A stretch of 41,361 nucleotides of DNA from an uncultured Verrucomicrobiota bacterium (GCA_946623785.1 CAMORM010000007.1:1-41361), one strand, 5' to 3'; shown: positions 1 to 8,665, numbered from the stretch's first letter. Notes: generated by a model from the letters alone, not told the origin. Made by a program: numbers and translations.

Positions 1-1
1 C

Positions 2-949
2 CTACCCCAGGCGGACGCGGGGGTCGAGCCAGGCGTAGAGGAGGTCCGTGAGCATGTTCACGACCTGGTAGAGGAGCGCTCCCAGCACAACCACGGCGCG
101 CACTACCGCCATGTCCGAAGAATGGATGGCGTTTATCGACACGCTTCCAAGCCCCGGTATGCCGAAAAACGTCTCGAGCATGAGCGAGCCGGTGAAGAGG
201 AACGGTATCGACAGCGAAATGTACGTGGAAACAGGTATGAGCGAATTGCGCAGCACGTGCACAAGCAGTATCCTCGCGCGCGAAAGGCCTTTCGACTGGG
301 CCGTGCGCACATACGGCTTGTTGATTTCGTCGAGGACGGCGGCCCTGTAGAACCGAACGTCCGGCCCGAGCGAGGAAAAGACGCCGATCAGCACGGGCAA
401 TGCGAGGTACGCCGCGCTTTCGTATCCCCACACGGGGAACAGCCCCGCCTTGTACGAGAGGAAATACTGACCCGCGAGAATCCACACAACGTAGTTCACG
501 CTCATCAGCACAGTCGAGCCGACAAGCACCGCGTTGTCCACCCTCCCGCCGCGAAACGCCGCGCAGAGGAGCGCAAGCGAAAGCGCGATTACCGTCCCGC
601 CGACGAGTATCGGGACCGTGAGCGAAAGCGAAGGCCCCACACCACGCGCAAGGACGCTCGCGACCGGTTCGTCGTATTCAGTAGATATGCCGAAGTCGCC
701 CTTCGCGAGGTCGAACATGAAGTTGAAGAACTGCGAGTCGAGCCGGCTGCCTTTCTCGCCGACCACGAGCGGCTTGTCGTAGCCATACTTGTGGTTGAAC
801 GCGGCGATCGACTCGGCCGTCGCGTTCTTGCCGAGTATGACCTCCGCCGGGCTTCCGCCGACAACGTTGAAAAGCAGAAACGAAAGCACCAGTATCCCGA
901 TGGTCGTCGGAACCGCCTCCGCAATTCGTCTCAGCGCATAGCGAAACAC
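2..949 (-). CDS. Oligopeptide-type ABC transporter permease (DppB/OppB/YejB-like)
   Basis: Inner-membrane permease of a peptide-type ABC importer, 315 aa. The N-terminal FRYALRRI followed by a long hydrophobic helix is typical of the DppB/OppB family. A large periplasmic loop follows, then five further membrane segments. The C-terminal half holds the coupling region (VLRNSLIPVSTYISLSIPFLFTGS) and the family motif around ETFFGIPGLG. I chose the GTG start at 949 because AGGGGAGG (957-964, minus strand) lies 7 nt upstream; an in-frame ATG at 1030 would add a basic, unrelated-looking stretch inside nadB. The gene starts 16 bp after nadB, so it is probably co-transcribed. The stop is TAG at 2-4; partner genes (second permease, ATPases, binding protein) would lie outside the window. 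The substrate cannot be told from sequence. Confidence 0.85.
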   Translation of the reverse strand: MFRYALRRIAEAVPTTIGILVLSFLLFNVVGGSPAEVILGKNATAESIAAFNHKYGYDKPLVVGEKGSRLDSQFFNFMFDLAKGDFGISTEYDEPVASVLARGVGPSLSLTVPILVGGTVIALSLALLCAAFRGGRVDNAVLVGSTVLMSVNYVVWILAGQYFLSYKAGLFPVWGYESAAYLALPVLIGVFSSLGPDVRFYRAAVLDEINKPYVRTAQSKGLSRARILLVHVLRNSLIPVSTYISLSIPFLFTGSLMLETFFGIPGLGSVSINAIHSSDMAVVRAVVVLGALLYQVVNMLTDLLYAWLDPRVRLG

Positions 950-965
950 AGGACGGCCTCCCCTG

Positions 966-2615
966 TCAGCGCCGGCACGAGCCCTGCGCGCCGAACCTCC
1001 TAATATGCGAGGACGCAATGGAGGCGTCAACGTCGAATCCGGGCAGTACGGTGGGCTCGCCCTTGCGCTTCGTCGACGGATAGTCGAGCGTGTAGTGCAG
1101 GCCGCGGCTCTCGTGGCGCTTCATTGCGCTCCGGATGATGAGCTCCGCGCAGAGCGCGATGTTGCGCAGTTCGAGGACGTCGGGCGTCACAAGGTAGTCG
1201 AAGTAGTACTCGCGGATTTCGCGGCGGAGCGTCTTCACGCGCCTGAGCGCGCGCTCCAGGCGCTTGTTGCTGCGGACGATCCCAACGTAGTCCCACATCA
1301 GGCGGCGGATCTCGTCCCAGTTGTGCGCAACAAGCACGGCTTCGTCGGGCGTGACCGCGTGCCCAACGCGCCAGTTAGGAATCTTGAGCGGTTCGGGGAG
1401 GCTCTCCGGATGCGGGCCTAGGCGCGCGGCCGTGAGGCGCGCGCAGACGAGCGCCTCCATGAGCGAGTTGGACGCAAGGCGGTTCGCCCCGTGCAGGCCG
1501 GTGCATGCCGTTTCGCCGACGGCCGAGAGCCCCGGCAGGGAGGTGCGGCCGTCCGTAGTCGCCTGCACTCCGCCGCAGCAGTAGTGTGCGGCGGGCACGA
1601 TCGGGATCAGGTCCTTGGCCATGTCTATGCCGAAGTCGAGGCACGTCTTGTATATCTTCGGGAATCGCCTCTTCAGGAAGTCGCGCCCCTGCGAGCGTAT
1701 GTCGAGGCAGCAGTACGGCGCGCCAGTGCGCTTCATCTCGCTGTCGATCGCGCGTGCCACGATGTCGCGCGGCGCAAGCGAGCCGCGGTCGTCGTACTTG
1801 TGCATGAAAGGACGCCCATGCCTGTCCGTTATCACCGCGCCTTCGCCGCGAACGGCCTCGGAAATGAGGAAGCGCTTCGCCTTGGGGTGGTAGAGGCAAG
1901 TCGGGTGGAACTGGATGAACTCCATGTTCTCGATCGTTGCGCCCGCGCGCCACGCGAGCGCGATGCCGTCTCCAGTGGCGGTGTCCGGGTTGCATGTGTA
2001 GAGATAGACCTTGCCGCAGCCGCCCGTCGCGAGGATCGTGTTCGCGGAGCGCACGGCGTAGATCTCGTTCTCCGCCGTGTCCAAAACGTACGCGCCGACG
2101 CAGCGGTTGGGGCCCTTTATGCCGATGCGCTTCGTTACCACGAGGTCGATGACCATCGAATGCTCGCGGAGCTCTATGCCCCGGCACTTGAGGACCGTCC
2201 GGATAAGCGCCGCCTCGCAGCGCTCGCCCGTGATGTCGCCTGCGTGGAATATCCGGCGCGCCGAATGACCGCCCTCGCGCCCGAGGTCCCAGAAGCCGTC
2301 CTCGCGCTTCGTGAAGCGGACTCCGCAGTCGATTAGGTCGCGTATCCCGGCAGGCGCCTCGGAAACGAGCTGCCGCACGACCGCCTCGTTGCACAGGTTC
2401 GCGCCGGCGACAAGCGTGTCCTCCACGTGGGCGTCGAACGTGTCCTCCGGATCCGCCACGCAGCAGATCCCGCCCTGCGCGAAGTTCGAGTTGCAGTCGG
2501 CGAGCTTCTGCTTGGTGGCCACCACCACCTTCCCGTAGGGCGCCAGGTGGAGGGCCGTCATGAGCCCGGCCATGCCGGAGCCCACCACAAAATAGTCGCA
2601 GTCAACCGTCTTCAT
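966..2615 (-). CDS. nadB: L-aspartate oxidase NadB
   Basis: Flavoprotein that oxidises L-aspartate to iminoaspartate, the first step of de novo NAD synthesis in the cytoplasm; 549 aa, normal for the family. Visible signs: N-terminal FAD-binding Rossmann motif (VVGSGMAGLMTALHLA, residues about 11-26), the SNFAQGGI segment, HSARRIFHAGDITG, the substrate-side EFIQFHPTCLY motif, SEAVRGEGA, and the C-terminal flavin segment with HGANRLASNSLMEALV. The R and H residues shared with succinate dehydrogenase/fumarate reductase flavoproteins are present, and the GANRLASNSL form favours NadB over SdhA. It follows the PilB/GspE gene after 7 bp and precedes the permease gene, so all three may share a transcript. 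No nadA or nadC is seen in the window. Confidence 0.95.
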   Translation of the reverse strand: MKTVDCDYFVVGSGMAGLMTALHLAPYGKVVVATKQKLADCNSNFAQGGICCVADPEDTFDAHVEDTLVAGANLCNEAVVRQLVSEAPAGIRDLIDCGVRFTKREDGFWDLGREGGHSARRIFHAGDITGERCEAALIRTVLKCRGIELREHSMVIDLVVTKRIGIKGPNRCVGAYVLDTAENEIYAVRSANTILATGGCGKVYLYTCNPDTATGDGIALAWRAGATIENMEFIQFHPTCLYHPKAKRFLISEAVRGEGAVITDRHGRPFMHKYDDRGSLAPRDIVARAIDSEMKRTGAPYCCLDIRSQGRDFLKRRFPKIYKTCLDFGIDMAKDLIPIVPAAHYCCGGVQATTDGRTSLPGLSAVGETACTGLHGANRLASNSLMEALVCARLTAARLGPHPESLPEPLKIPNWRVGHAVTPDEAVLVAHNWDEIRRLMWDYVGIVRSNKRLERALRRVKTLRREIREYYFDYLVTPDVLELRNIALCAELIIRSAMKRHESRGLHYTLDYPSTKRKGEPTVLPGFDVDASIASSHIRRFGAQGSCRR

Positions 2616-2622
2616 TTCAGCT

Positions 2623-4314
2623 TCACTGGTCCTCCGTCACACGCATGATCTCCTTCACGCTCGTGACGCCCTTGAACACCTTGTCCCAGCCGTCCTCGCG
2701 AAGCGTCTTCATCCCTCGCTGGAGCGCGAGGTGGCGTATCTCCGTGGCGTTGGCGCGCTTCACGATGGCGGTCTCGATATCCTCGTCTACCTCCAGCACC
2801 TCGAAAAGCGCGCGGCGTCCCTTGTAGCCCGTGCGGCTGCACGAATCGCATCCCGCGGGCTCCCATACCGTCTCGCGGACGGGCGGGTACGAAAGCGTGT
2901 AGTACTTGCGGTCCAGCGGGACCTCGCGCTTGCACTTCGGGCAAAGGCGCCTCGTGAGGCGCTGGCCCATCACGCCGGCGATGGCGGACGCGATCAGGAA
3001 CGGCTCAACGCCCATGTCGGTGAGGCGCGGAAACGCGCCGGCTGCGTCGTTGGTGTGGAGCGTGGAGAACACCATGTGGCCGGTGAGCGACGCGTTGATG
3101 GCGATTTCGGCAGTCTCGCGGTCGCGGATTTCGCCCACCATGATCTTGTCGGGGTCCTGGCGGAGGAAGGCGCGCAGCGCGCGGGCGAACGTCATGTCGA
3201 TCTCGCTGTCCATCTGGACCTGCACTATGCCGTCCATCTGGTATTCGATCGGGTCCTCTGCCGTAAGGATTCGCACGTCCATCGTGTTCACCTCGTGGAG
3301 GAACGAGTAGAGCGATGTCGACTTTCCGGAGCCCGTCGGGCCCGTGACGAGGAAGATGCCGTTCGGGCGGTGGATGATCTTGTCGACCACGGCGAAGTCG
3401 CGGTCGTTGAACCCGAGGTCGCACATCTTGACGAAGTTGCCCGCCTTGGCGAGTATGCGCAGCGAGATGGACTCGCCCCACGCGGAAGGCATCGTGGACA
3501 CACGGATGTCGATGTCTTCTCCGCCGATCCTGATGCCGATGCGGCCGTCCTGCGGCAGGCGCTTCTCGGCGATGTCGAGGTTCGCCATGACCTTCACGCG
3601 CGAGATGATCGCGCTCTTGAGCCTGTTCAGCTGCGGAGGTACGTCCACCTTGTGGAGCATGCCGTCGATCCTGTAGCGGATTCGCAGTTCCGTCTCCTGC
3701 GGTTCGATGTGGATATCCGTCGCGCCCTGGCGGTCCGCCTCGGCGATGATCTGGTTCACGAACTTGACGATCGAGGCCTCTTCGCCCTCCGCGCCGACGT
3801 CGATCTTCTCGATGGAGCCGAGCGAGTCGTCGACGGCGTAGCGGCCGTCCTCAAGCATCTTCTGGATGGCCTCCGCGCCTACGCCGTAGAACTTCTTTAC
3901 GGCCTTCTCGATCTCCTCCTTTGTCGCGAGGACGATCGTCACCGGGCATCCGGCGGCAAGGCGTATTCCGTCCTGTATCGTGGTGGAGAACGGGTCATGG
4001 CTCGCGACCACGAGCGAACCGCCTTCCATCCTCAGCGGCAGGACGCCGTACTGGTTGGCCGCGGCCGGAGGGAGCTGCTTGAGGACGTCCGCGCTGGGGG
4101 AGGCCTTCTCGAGCGAGGTATAGGAATATCCGAGAACGGCTCCGACCTTCTCTAGGAACTCGTCCTCCTTGATCCCGCCGAACTTGACCGCCGCCTCCGC
4201 TACGCCCATCTCGGGGTTGACTGCGACGCCTTCCGCTATGCGCGCCACGGCCTCTTCGGAATAAGCCCCCGACGCCTTGAGCACCGAAAGCGCGACTCGT
4301 GAGATTTCTGCCAT
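2623..4314 (-). CDS. pilB: Type IV pilus / type II secretion assembly ATPase (PilB/GspE family)
   Basis: Cytoplasmic hexameric ATPase that powers pilin or pseudopilin assembly, 563 aa. The N-terminal about 150 residues resemble the MshEN/GspE-N domain. The ATPase core shows Walker A GPTGSGKST (about 323-331), an Asp box (ILTAEDPIEY), Walker B (KIMVGEIRDRETAEIA) and a His box (FSTLHTNDA). A four-cysteine zinc site (CPKC then CDSC) follows, as in PilB/GspE and unlike the retraction ATPase PilT. The ATG at 4314 is the only good start; upstream is a 67-bp gap to the C39 peptidase gene. No platform protein gene is adjacent; the partners appear to be the PilMNOP/secretin operon at 8698-14557, the pseudopilin at 24245 and the peptidase at 40779. 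PilB versus GspE cannot be settled from sequence. Confidence 0.92.
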   Translation of the reverse strand: MAEISRVALSVLKASGAYSEEAVARIAEGVAVNPEMGVAEAAVKFGGIKEDEFLEKVGAVLGYSYTSLEKASPSADVLKQLPPAAANQYGVLPLRMEGGSLVVASHDPFSTTIQDGIRLAAGCPVTIVLATKEEIEKAVKKFYGVGAEAIQKMLEDGRYAVDDSLGSIEKIDVGAEGEEASIVKFVNQIIAEADRQGATDIHIEPQETELRIRYRIDGMLHKVDVPPQLNRLKSAIISRVKVMANLDIAEKRLPQDGRIGIRIGGEDIDIRVSTMPSAWGESISLRILAKAGNFVKMCDLGFNDRDFAVVDKIIHRPNGIFLVTGPTGSGKSTSLYSFLHEVNTMDVRILTAEDPIEYQMDGIVQVQMDSEIDMTFARALRAFLRQDPDKIMVGEIRDRETAEIAINASLTGHMVFSTLHTNDAAGAFPRLTDMGVEPFLIASAIAGVMGQRLTRRLCPKCKREVPLDRKYYTLSYPPVRETVWEPAGCDSCSRTGYKGRRALFEVLEVDEDIETAIVKRANATEIRHLALQRGMKTLREDGWDKVFKGVTSVKEIMRVTEDQ

Positions 4315-4381
4315 TGCCGTATTTCCGCCGAAAGTTGTTTGCGGGCTGCGTTCTTTTTTCCAAGGCTGGCGCTTGCGCCCC

Positions 4382-5713
4382 CTATTGCCTTGGCTTCAGG
4401 AACATGCAGCTCGTGGTGATCGTCCAGGCCCAGTCCTCGGGCATGCGCTTGAGCTCATGGCCGGGGCCCCAGGTGTCGGTGTAGAGCACTTCCTTCGTCT
4501 TGTCGTTGTATCCGATGATGAGCCGCATGTGACCGCCGGACGCCTGGGGTATCTCGGGCTCCGGGTAGTGCCCCAGCATGACGCTCCAGAAAATCGGCAC
4601 GCCCGCGTTCACCTGCTTGTGGATTTCGTCGTGGAAGCGCTTCTGCTGGCCCGAGAGCTTCGCCCGGGCCGCCTTGAGGATCTTGGGCTTCATCGCCTCC
4701 ATTATGGCCCCTGCGTTGATCGACATGCCGGACATGTACTGCTGCCAGTCGATCGTCGGCTCCTTGGCGGACTTCGCCGCCTGGTTGTAGAGCTGGAGCG
4801 TCTTGTAGATGTCGGACTTCTCCCACTCGCCGCCGCTGGCAGAACGCACTATGTCCTCCTTGCGGAGCCCCACCTTGTTGCCGACGCGCGTTACGGCGTC
4901 GACCATCGCGCCGGACTCCGTTCCTCCCGTGGCCGACGTTCCGGCGAGCTGGGCGATTTCGTGCTCGTCCATCTCCAGGCCGTAGTAGCGCAGCACGCGC
5001 TCGCTCGTAGCCGCGGCGCAGTAGCCCTTCTGGCCCTGGTTGACCATCGGGACGCCCGATATGAACACGTCGCCGTTCGCGTTCTTCTGGACGTTCTCCT
5101 TTATCTTCCGCACGCCTTTCGTCGCCTGCCTGGACGTCGTCATCTCCCGCCGCGCAGCCGAGGCGTCCTCCGCCCCGATGAGGTTCAGCCTGACGTACTC
5201 CGGCTTGATCTCGCGCTTCCCGCCCTCGCGCGACTCGCGCCACGCCCACGACAGTTCCGCCGCAGGGAATGTCTTGTCCCAGCGCTGCACGCGCCTGTAC
5301 ATCCCCGACGCAAGGGTCTCCTTGGTCGTGTCGGGAAGCCTGGCGCCCTCCGGGTTTACGCTGCTCCTGACCTTCTCCACCAGTTCGAGGAACTTGTCCT
5401 TGCCGATCGGGTCAAGGTCGCCCTTGTTGTAGACCGAGATCTCTATCTTCTTGACCTTGCCTTCGCCGAAATAGACGCGTGTCTCCGCGACGGGCACGCC
5501 CTTGTACTCCACAAGGCCCTCGCCCATCGCAACGGCGCAGTCGCGCTTCTGGTCGACGAACCGGAACCCGGCATCCTTGTGGTCGATGTTGAACTCGACC
5601 GGGTCGGCGGTCCACTTCTCCTTGTCGGCGAAATCAGCGCCGATGTCATAAGCCCCGAAAACAGCGGACGAAACCGCACAGGCGACAAACGCCAAGATGT
5701 CTTTTGTTTTCAT
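4382..5713 (-). CDS. Secreted C39-like cysteine peptidase
   Basis: Exported protein of 443 aa with a cleavable signal peptide (MKTKDILAFVACAVSSAVFG). Residues about 25-205 are a region I do not recognise. The C-terminal half looks like a Peptidase_C39_2 papain-like fold: VPMVNQGQKGYCAAAT holds the oxyanion Gln and nucleophile Cys (about residue 230), GGHMRLIIGY holds the catalytic His (about 394), and TDTWG supplies the Asp. This layout is that of stand-alone bacterial C39-like peptidases, without the ABC module of bacteriocin exporters. Its target is unknown. The gene has its own extended -10 box (TGATATAAT, 5720-5728) only 6 nt before the ATG and no Shine-Dalgarno, so the mRNA may be leaderless. 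Confidence 0.82.
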   Translation of the reverse strand: MKTKDILAFVACAVSSAVFGAYDIGADFADKEKWTADPVEFNIDHKDAGFRFVDQKRDCAVAMGEGLVEYKGVPVAETRVYFGEGKVKKIEISVYNKGDLDPIGKDKFLELVEKVRSSVNPEGARLPDTTKETLASGMYRRVQRWDKTFPAAELSWAWRESREGGKREIKPEYVRLNLIGAEDASAARREMTTSRQATKGVRKIKENVQKNANGDVFISGVPMVNQGQKGYCAAATSERVLRYYGLEMDEHEIAQLAGTSATGGTESGAMVDAVTRVGNKVGLRKEDIVRSASGGEWEKSDIYKTLQLYNQAAKSAKEPTIDWQQYMSGMSINAGAIMEAMKPKILKAARAKLSGQQKRFHDEIHKQVNAGVPIFWSVMLGHYPEPEIPQASGGHMRLIIGYNDKTKEVLYTDTWGPGHELKRMPEDWAWTITTSCMFLKPRQ

Positions 5714-5719
5714 ATTGCC

Positions 5720-5728
5720 ATTATATCA
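5720..5728 (-). promoter_or_regulatory. Extended -10 promoter of the C39 peptidase gene
   Basis: The minus strand reads TGATATAAT, then GGCAAT, then the ATG at 5713. A sigma70 start site about 7 nt after the -10 box would fall on the A of the ATG. No recognisable -35 box at 17 bp (GTGTGG). Confidence 0.6.
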
Positions 5729-5863
5729 GATTCCGTGGCGGACCACACGCCGAAAATCACGTGCAAATGAGCTCGCGCATGCCTTTCGCAACACTGGCCC
5801 TCGTCTCTGTAACGCATGCCGAACGCGGCGATGACAGGCCGAGGCATTCCGCACGACGAAACG

Positions 5864-5891
5864 CAGGGAGCCGCCGGACGGCGGCTCCCTG
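5864..5891 (-). terminator. GC-rich hairpin after the 5928-6323 gene
   Basis: Perfect 12-bp stem (5864-5875 with 5880-5891) and a GGAC loop, 36 bp past the stop codon of the gene at 5928. Only a weak T-run follows on the minus strand (TGCGTTTCG). The core is nearly the same as the hairpin at 34367-34389. Confidence 0.6.
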
Positions 5892-5927
5892 AGGATCCAG
5901 CGCCAGGGCCGGAATGTCAGCAGCGGC

Positions 5928-6323
5928 TCACTTGACGCCGCCGAAATGCTGCTTCGAGAAGTTGAAGAACGGGAAGAACGGCAGGAAGCCCTCCTTGTTG
6001 AAGCAGAGGAGGCCGAACTGCAGCGCGGCGCCGTCGGCAACGTTTACGAAGCCGACCTGCGGCCCGTTGTTCACGACATCGGCCTTGTTGTAGGCGATCG
6101 AGACCTGCGCGCCGGCGCGGACCGTCCCCGTGACGTTGAAGAGAAGCGAGACCTGCGCTCCAGTTATGGACGCCGTCTCGGACGCGATTCCGAGCGCACA
6201 GCCCGAAACGTCCTTCTTCGCGTTCTCGGACGGCGCGTTCGTCCACCAGCTCCAGATCACCTCGGATTTCGCGGATGCCACGCACATCACCGCCACCGCC
6301 ATTGCCATCATGAGTTTCTTCAT
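5928..6323 (-). CDS. Small exported repeat-containing protein
   Basis: A 131-aa protein with a clear signal peptide (MKKLMMAMAVAVMCVASAKS). The mature part has short beta-type repeats: ITGAQVSLLFNVTG, RAGAQVSIAYNKA, NNGPQVGFVNVA and AALQFGLLCFNK, spaced about 17-22 residues, ending in an aromatic FLPFFPFFNF. This pattern recalls the LA_2272-type surface repeat proteins (inference from memory), so a small cell-surface or outer-membrane-associated beta structure is likely. The start at 6323 has an AAAGGAAAA Shine-Dalgarno about 7 nt upstream. The gene follows the beta-lactamase-family gene after 79 bp with no clear promoter between them, and ends before the hairpin at 5864-5891. Function unknown. 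Confidence 0.72.
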   Translation of the reverse strand: MKKLMMAMAVAVMCVASAKSEVIWSWWTNAPSENAKKDVSGCALGIASETASITGAQVSLLFNVTGTVRAGAQVSIAYNKADVVNNGPQVGFVNVADGAALQFGLLCFNKEGFLPFFPFFNFSKQHFGGVK

Positions 6324-6402
6324 TTTGTTTTCCTTTCGTTTTCTGCCCTTGCGGGCCTTGGTTGTTCTTGCTAAAAACCAGCCTTGCCGCGCAGCACCGG
6401 CT

Positions 6403-7662
6403 TCACTTCACCCTTCCGGTGTACGCGTCGACGCCCGACGTGTCGACCGCCTCCTTGAAGAACCTGTCGGCCGCCGCATGGCGATCCTTGTCCCAGGGCC
6501 GCGGATTGCCGTTGAGCTGGACAACCCAGAGGTTGAGCATCTTCTTGCGCCAGTTGACCATGCAGTTCGTTCCCCATGCCCCGCCGTGGCCGAACCACGC
6601 TTCCTCGTTGTCCTTCTCCGGCTCTGGCGCGGCCAGCCCGAGCGAATAGCCGCCAAGACCCTTCGGACGCGTCGAGACCGAGAGGAGCGACTTCACCGTC
6701 TCCTCCTTCAGGATGCGGACCCCGTTGTCGCCAACGCCAAGGTTCATAAGCATCTTGTAGAACTTGTACTGGTCTCTGGCCGTCGTCCAGAGGCCCGCGC
6801 CTGCGGACGCGAACACATGGCCGTCGTTGTACGGACGCTGCTGCATTCCGTTCTCGAGGCGGTACTTGGCGGGGGCCTCCTTCTGGCACTCGTACATCTC
6901 GACCTGCGTCTTGAGCTGTTCGTCCGTAGGCCAGAACCAGGTGGACGCCATGCCCAGCGGGTCGAGAACCTCCTTCTTGAGGTAGTCCTCCCACTTCATT
7001 CCCGTGACGACCTCCACGACCGCCGCGCCAACGTCGATGCCTGTGTTGGAGTACTGCGTCTTCGTGCCGGGCTCGAAGAGGATCGGCGAAGCGGCCGCGA
7101 TCGCCGCGGTCTGGCGGAGCGGAGCGCCGCCGGACCAGCCACCGCCCCTGATGTTGCCCTGCTTCGCGCAGATTTCGAACGGGAAGCCGCCGGTGTGGTT
7201 GAGGCACATGCGCACGGTAAGCACGTTCTTCGCCTTCACGAGCGTCACGGTGTCGTTCGTCTGCGAGGCCTTGATCCAGAGCGTCTTGAACTCGGGCAGG
7301 TACTTGGACACGGGGTCGTCCAGGCTGATCTTCCCCTCCTCCACGAGCTTCGCCACGGTTACGCCGCAGAAGCCCTTGGTCTGCGAGCACTGCATGAAGG
7401 CGTCGTCCATCGTGATCTTCCGCTTCGCCTCTACGTTCGAGTAGCCGATGCACTCCGCCTCGGCAACGCCGTCCTTGTAGAGGATGCTTATGGCGCCCGG
7501 GCACCAGCCCTTGTCCACGTACGGCTGCACCGCGTCGCGCACGTAGTGCGTGCCCGAGTCTCTCCACGAAGGCGCGGCTGCCTTGTCAGACGAGACGGTT
7601 GAACATCCTGCCAAAGCGGCGGCTATCGCCGCTGCAACTACAAGCTTCATTTTTGCATTCAT
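6403..7662 (-). CDS. Serine beta-lactamase-family lipoprotein (esterase / DD-peptidase-like)
   Basis: Class C-like serine hydrolase (PF00144 type), 419 aa. It begins with a lipoprotein signal, MNAKMKLVVAAAIAAALAGC, with Cys20 as the likely lipidated residue. The three active-site motifs are visible: SQTK (about residue 93, nucleophile Ser and Lys), YSN (about 204) and HGG (about 358). Such proteins range from esterases to DD-peptidases and only some are true beta-lactamases, so resistance should not be assumed. I chose the ATG at 7662 because it starts the lipoprotein signal; the in-frame ATG at 7704 lies upstream of the promoter. An extended -10 box (TGCTATAAT, 7670-7678) sits 7 nt before the ATG, and the intervening bases are ACCTCCT, the opposite of a Shine-Dalgarno. 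Confidence 0.87.
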   Translation of the reverse strand: MNAKMKLVVAAAIAAALAGCSTVSSDKAAAPSWRDSGTHYVRDAVQPYVDKGWCPGAISILYKDGVAEAECIGYSNVEAKRKITMDDAFMQCSQTKGFCGVTVAKLVEEGKISLDDPVSKYLPEFKTLWIKASQTNDTVTLVKAKNVLTVRMCLNHTGGFPFEICAKQGNIRGGGWSGGAPLRQTAAIAAASPILFEPGTKTQYSNTGIDVGAAVVEVVTGMKWEDYLKKEVLDPLGMASTWFWPTDEQLKTQVEMYECQKEAPAKYRLENGMQQRPYNDGHVFASAGAGLWTTARDQYKFYKMLMNLGVGDNGVRILKEETVKSLLSVSTRPKGLGGYSLGLAAPEPEKDNEEAWFGHGGAWGTNCMVNWRKKMLNLWVVQLNGNPRPWDKDRHAAADRFFKEAVDTSGVDAYTGRVK

Positions 7663-7669
7663 AGGAGGT

Positions 7670-7678
7670 ATTATAGCA
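7670..7678 (-). promoter_or_regulatory. Extended -10 promoter of the beta-lactamase-family gene
   Basis: Minus strand TGCTATAAT, then ACCTCCT (7 nt), then the ATG at 7662. This implies a 0-2 nt leader. No convincing -35 box. The region up to 7811 is a 149-bp divergent gap shared with the plus-strand gene at 7812. Confidence 0.6.
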
Positions 7679-7772
7679 AAACCGTGCATGGCAGGATAGA
7701 CCAAAAGAGCCGTCCGCGCAGCTCCCGGGCTGCCAATGGCGTGAAAATATGGTGTAGATTAACCACGGCGAA

Positions 7773-7778
7773 TATGAT
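7773..7778 (+). promoter_or_regulatory. Possible -10 box of the plus-strand gene at 7812
   Basis: TATGAT on the plus strand, about 34 nt before the ATG at 7812, with AAGGGG (7796-7801) as a rather distant Shine-Dalgarno. No clear -35. Confidence 0.35.
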
Positions 7779-7811
7779 AGACTACCTGCCCAAACAAGGG
7801 GAACCATAAAA

Positions 7812-8603
7812 ATGAAAAAAATTGCAATCGCAATTGTGTTCATCGCTGGAGCCGCCTGCGGCTTCTTCGGCCACAGCCTGTACAGCGGAAAATCGGCGGC
7901 CAAGCCGGCCGACGAGGGTGCGACAGCGGTCACCAAGAAGAAGAACTCCTCGAGAGTCGAGGAGCTCGAGCGCGAGCTCGCAAAGGCGCGCGGCGAGATA
8001 GCCCGCCTGACAAAGCTCAACGAGGCGGCCGAAAAGGCTGTCGCGCAGGCTCTGAACGACAAGCCCGAAAGACCGGAGAACATCGAATTCCCGACGAACA
8101 TCGACTTTAACGCCGAGATGAAGAAGAACCTCTCCGACGAGCAGTTCACAGCGGCGACGAACGCCATAGCCGGATTCCGCGCCAGACTCGCGGCGCGCGC
8201 CAAGGGCAGGATCGACTTCCTCTCGTCCGTGGATGTTTCCAGGATGTCCGCCGCCGACCGCGAGAACCACGAGAAGTACCTCGCGCTCATGAAGCAGCGC
8301 GAAGAGCTCATGGGCAAGAACAAGAACGGATTCCCCGACATGGACACGATCCAGAAGATGATGGAGATCCAGATGCAGATGGGACCAGCCGCCAAGAAGG
8401 AACGGTCTGCGCTCGTCAACGAAGTCACTCGCGAGCTCGGCTACCAGGGGGACGACGCGGTCGTCGTGCAGGATACGATCAACAGCATCTACGACTGCAC
8501 AAGCGGCGGCGGACTGATGGGCAACCTCGAGGACGCGATGGAAGCATTCGGTCCGGGAATGGGCCCTGGCATGGGCGGACCTGCCGGTGCCCCCAACAAA
8601 TAA
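7812..8603 (+). CDS. Membrane-anchored coiled-coil protein of unknown function
   Basis: The only plus-strand gene in the window, 263 aa. It begins with a hydrophobic segment (KIAIAIVFIAGAACGFFGHSLY), more likely an uncleaved anchor than a lipoprotein signal because the residues before Cys do not fit a lipobox. Residues about 40-85 form a charged coiled coil (RVEELERELAKARGEIARL). The rest is mainly helical and charged, and the tail is Gly/Pro/Met-rich (GPGMGPGMGGPAGAP). I do not recognise a family. It is divergent from the beta-lactamase-family gene and convergent with the secretin gene, with a strong terminator at 8626-8665. It could be a periplasmic adaptor or chaperone-like protein, but nothing proves that. 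Confidence 0.72.
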   Translation: MKKIAIAIVFIAGAACGFFGHSLYSGKSAAKPADEGATAVTKKKNSSRVEELERELAKARGEIARLTKLNEAAEKAVAQALNDKPERPENIEFPTNIDFNAEMKKNLSDEQFTAATNAIAGFRARLAARAKGRIDFLSSVDVSRMSAADRENHEKYLALMKQREELMGKNKNGFPDMDTIQKMMEIQMQMGPAAKKERSALVNEVTRELGYQGDDAVVVQDTINSIYDCTSGGGLMGNLEDAMEAFGPGMGPGMGGPAGAPNK

Positions 8604-8625
8604 CACACAAAACCTCCCCTAGACG

Positions 8626-8665
8626 AAATTCGACCGCCGGACTCTGCCAGGCGGTCGAATTTTTT
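8626..8665 (+). terminator. Intrinsic terminator between convergent genes
   Basis: A 13-bp perfect stem (8626-8638 with 8650-8662), 11-nt loop, and a run of six T at 8660-8665 on the plus strand. It ends the gene at 7812 and lies 33 bp beyond the secretin stop codon on the other strand. Confidence 0.9.

Noticed and set aside
2731-4155. Plus-strand open frame (474 aa) opposite the PilB/GspE ATPase gene
   Set aside because: Same reason: composition bias, no motifs; the opposite strand has clear ATPase motifs.
4360-4381. GGCGC/GCGCC hairpin between the peptidase and the ATPase gene
   Set aside because: Stem of only 4-5 bp and no T-run in the right direction.
4277-5770. Plus-strand open frame (497 aa) opposite the C39 peptidase gene
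   Set aside because: No signal, no domain, Arg/His-rich; overlaps a well-supported gene.
7664-7669. AGGAGG on the plus strand near the beta-lactamase-family gene
   Set aside because: No plus-strand start codon follows at a usable distance; the gene at 7812 is 140 bp away.
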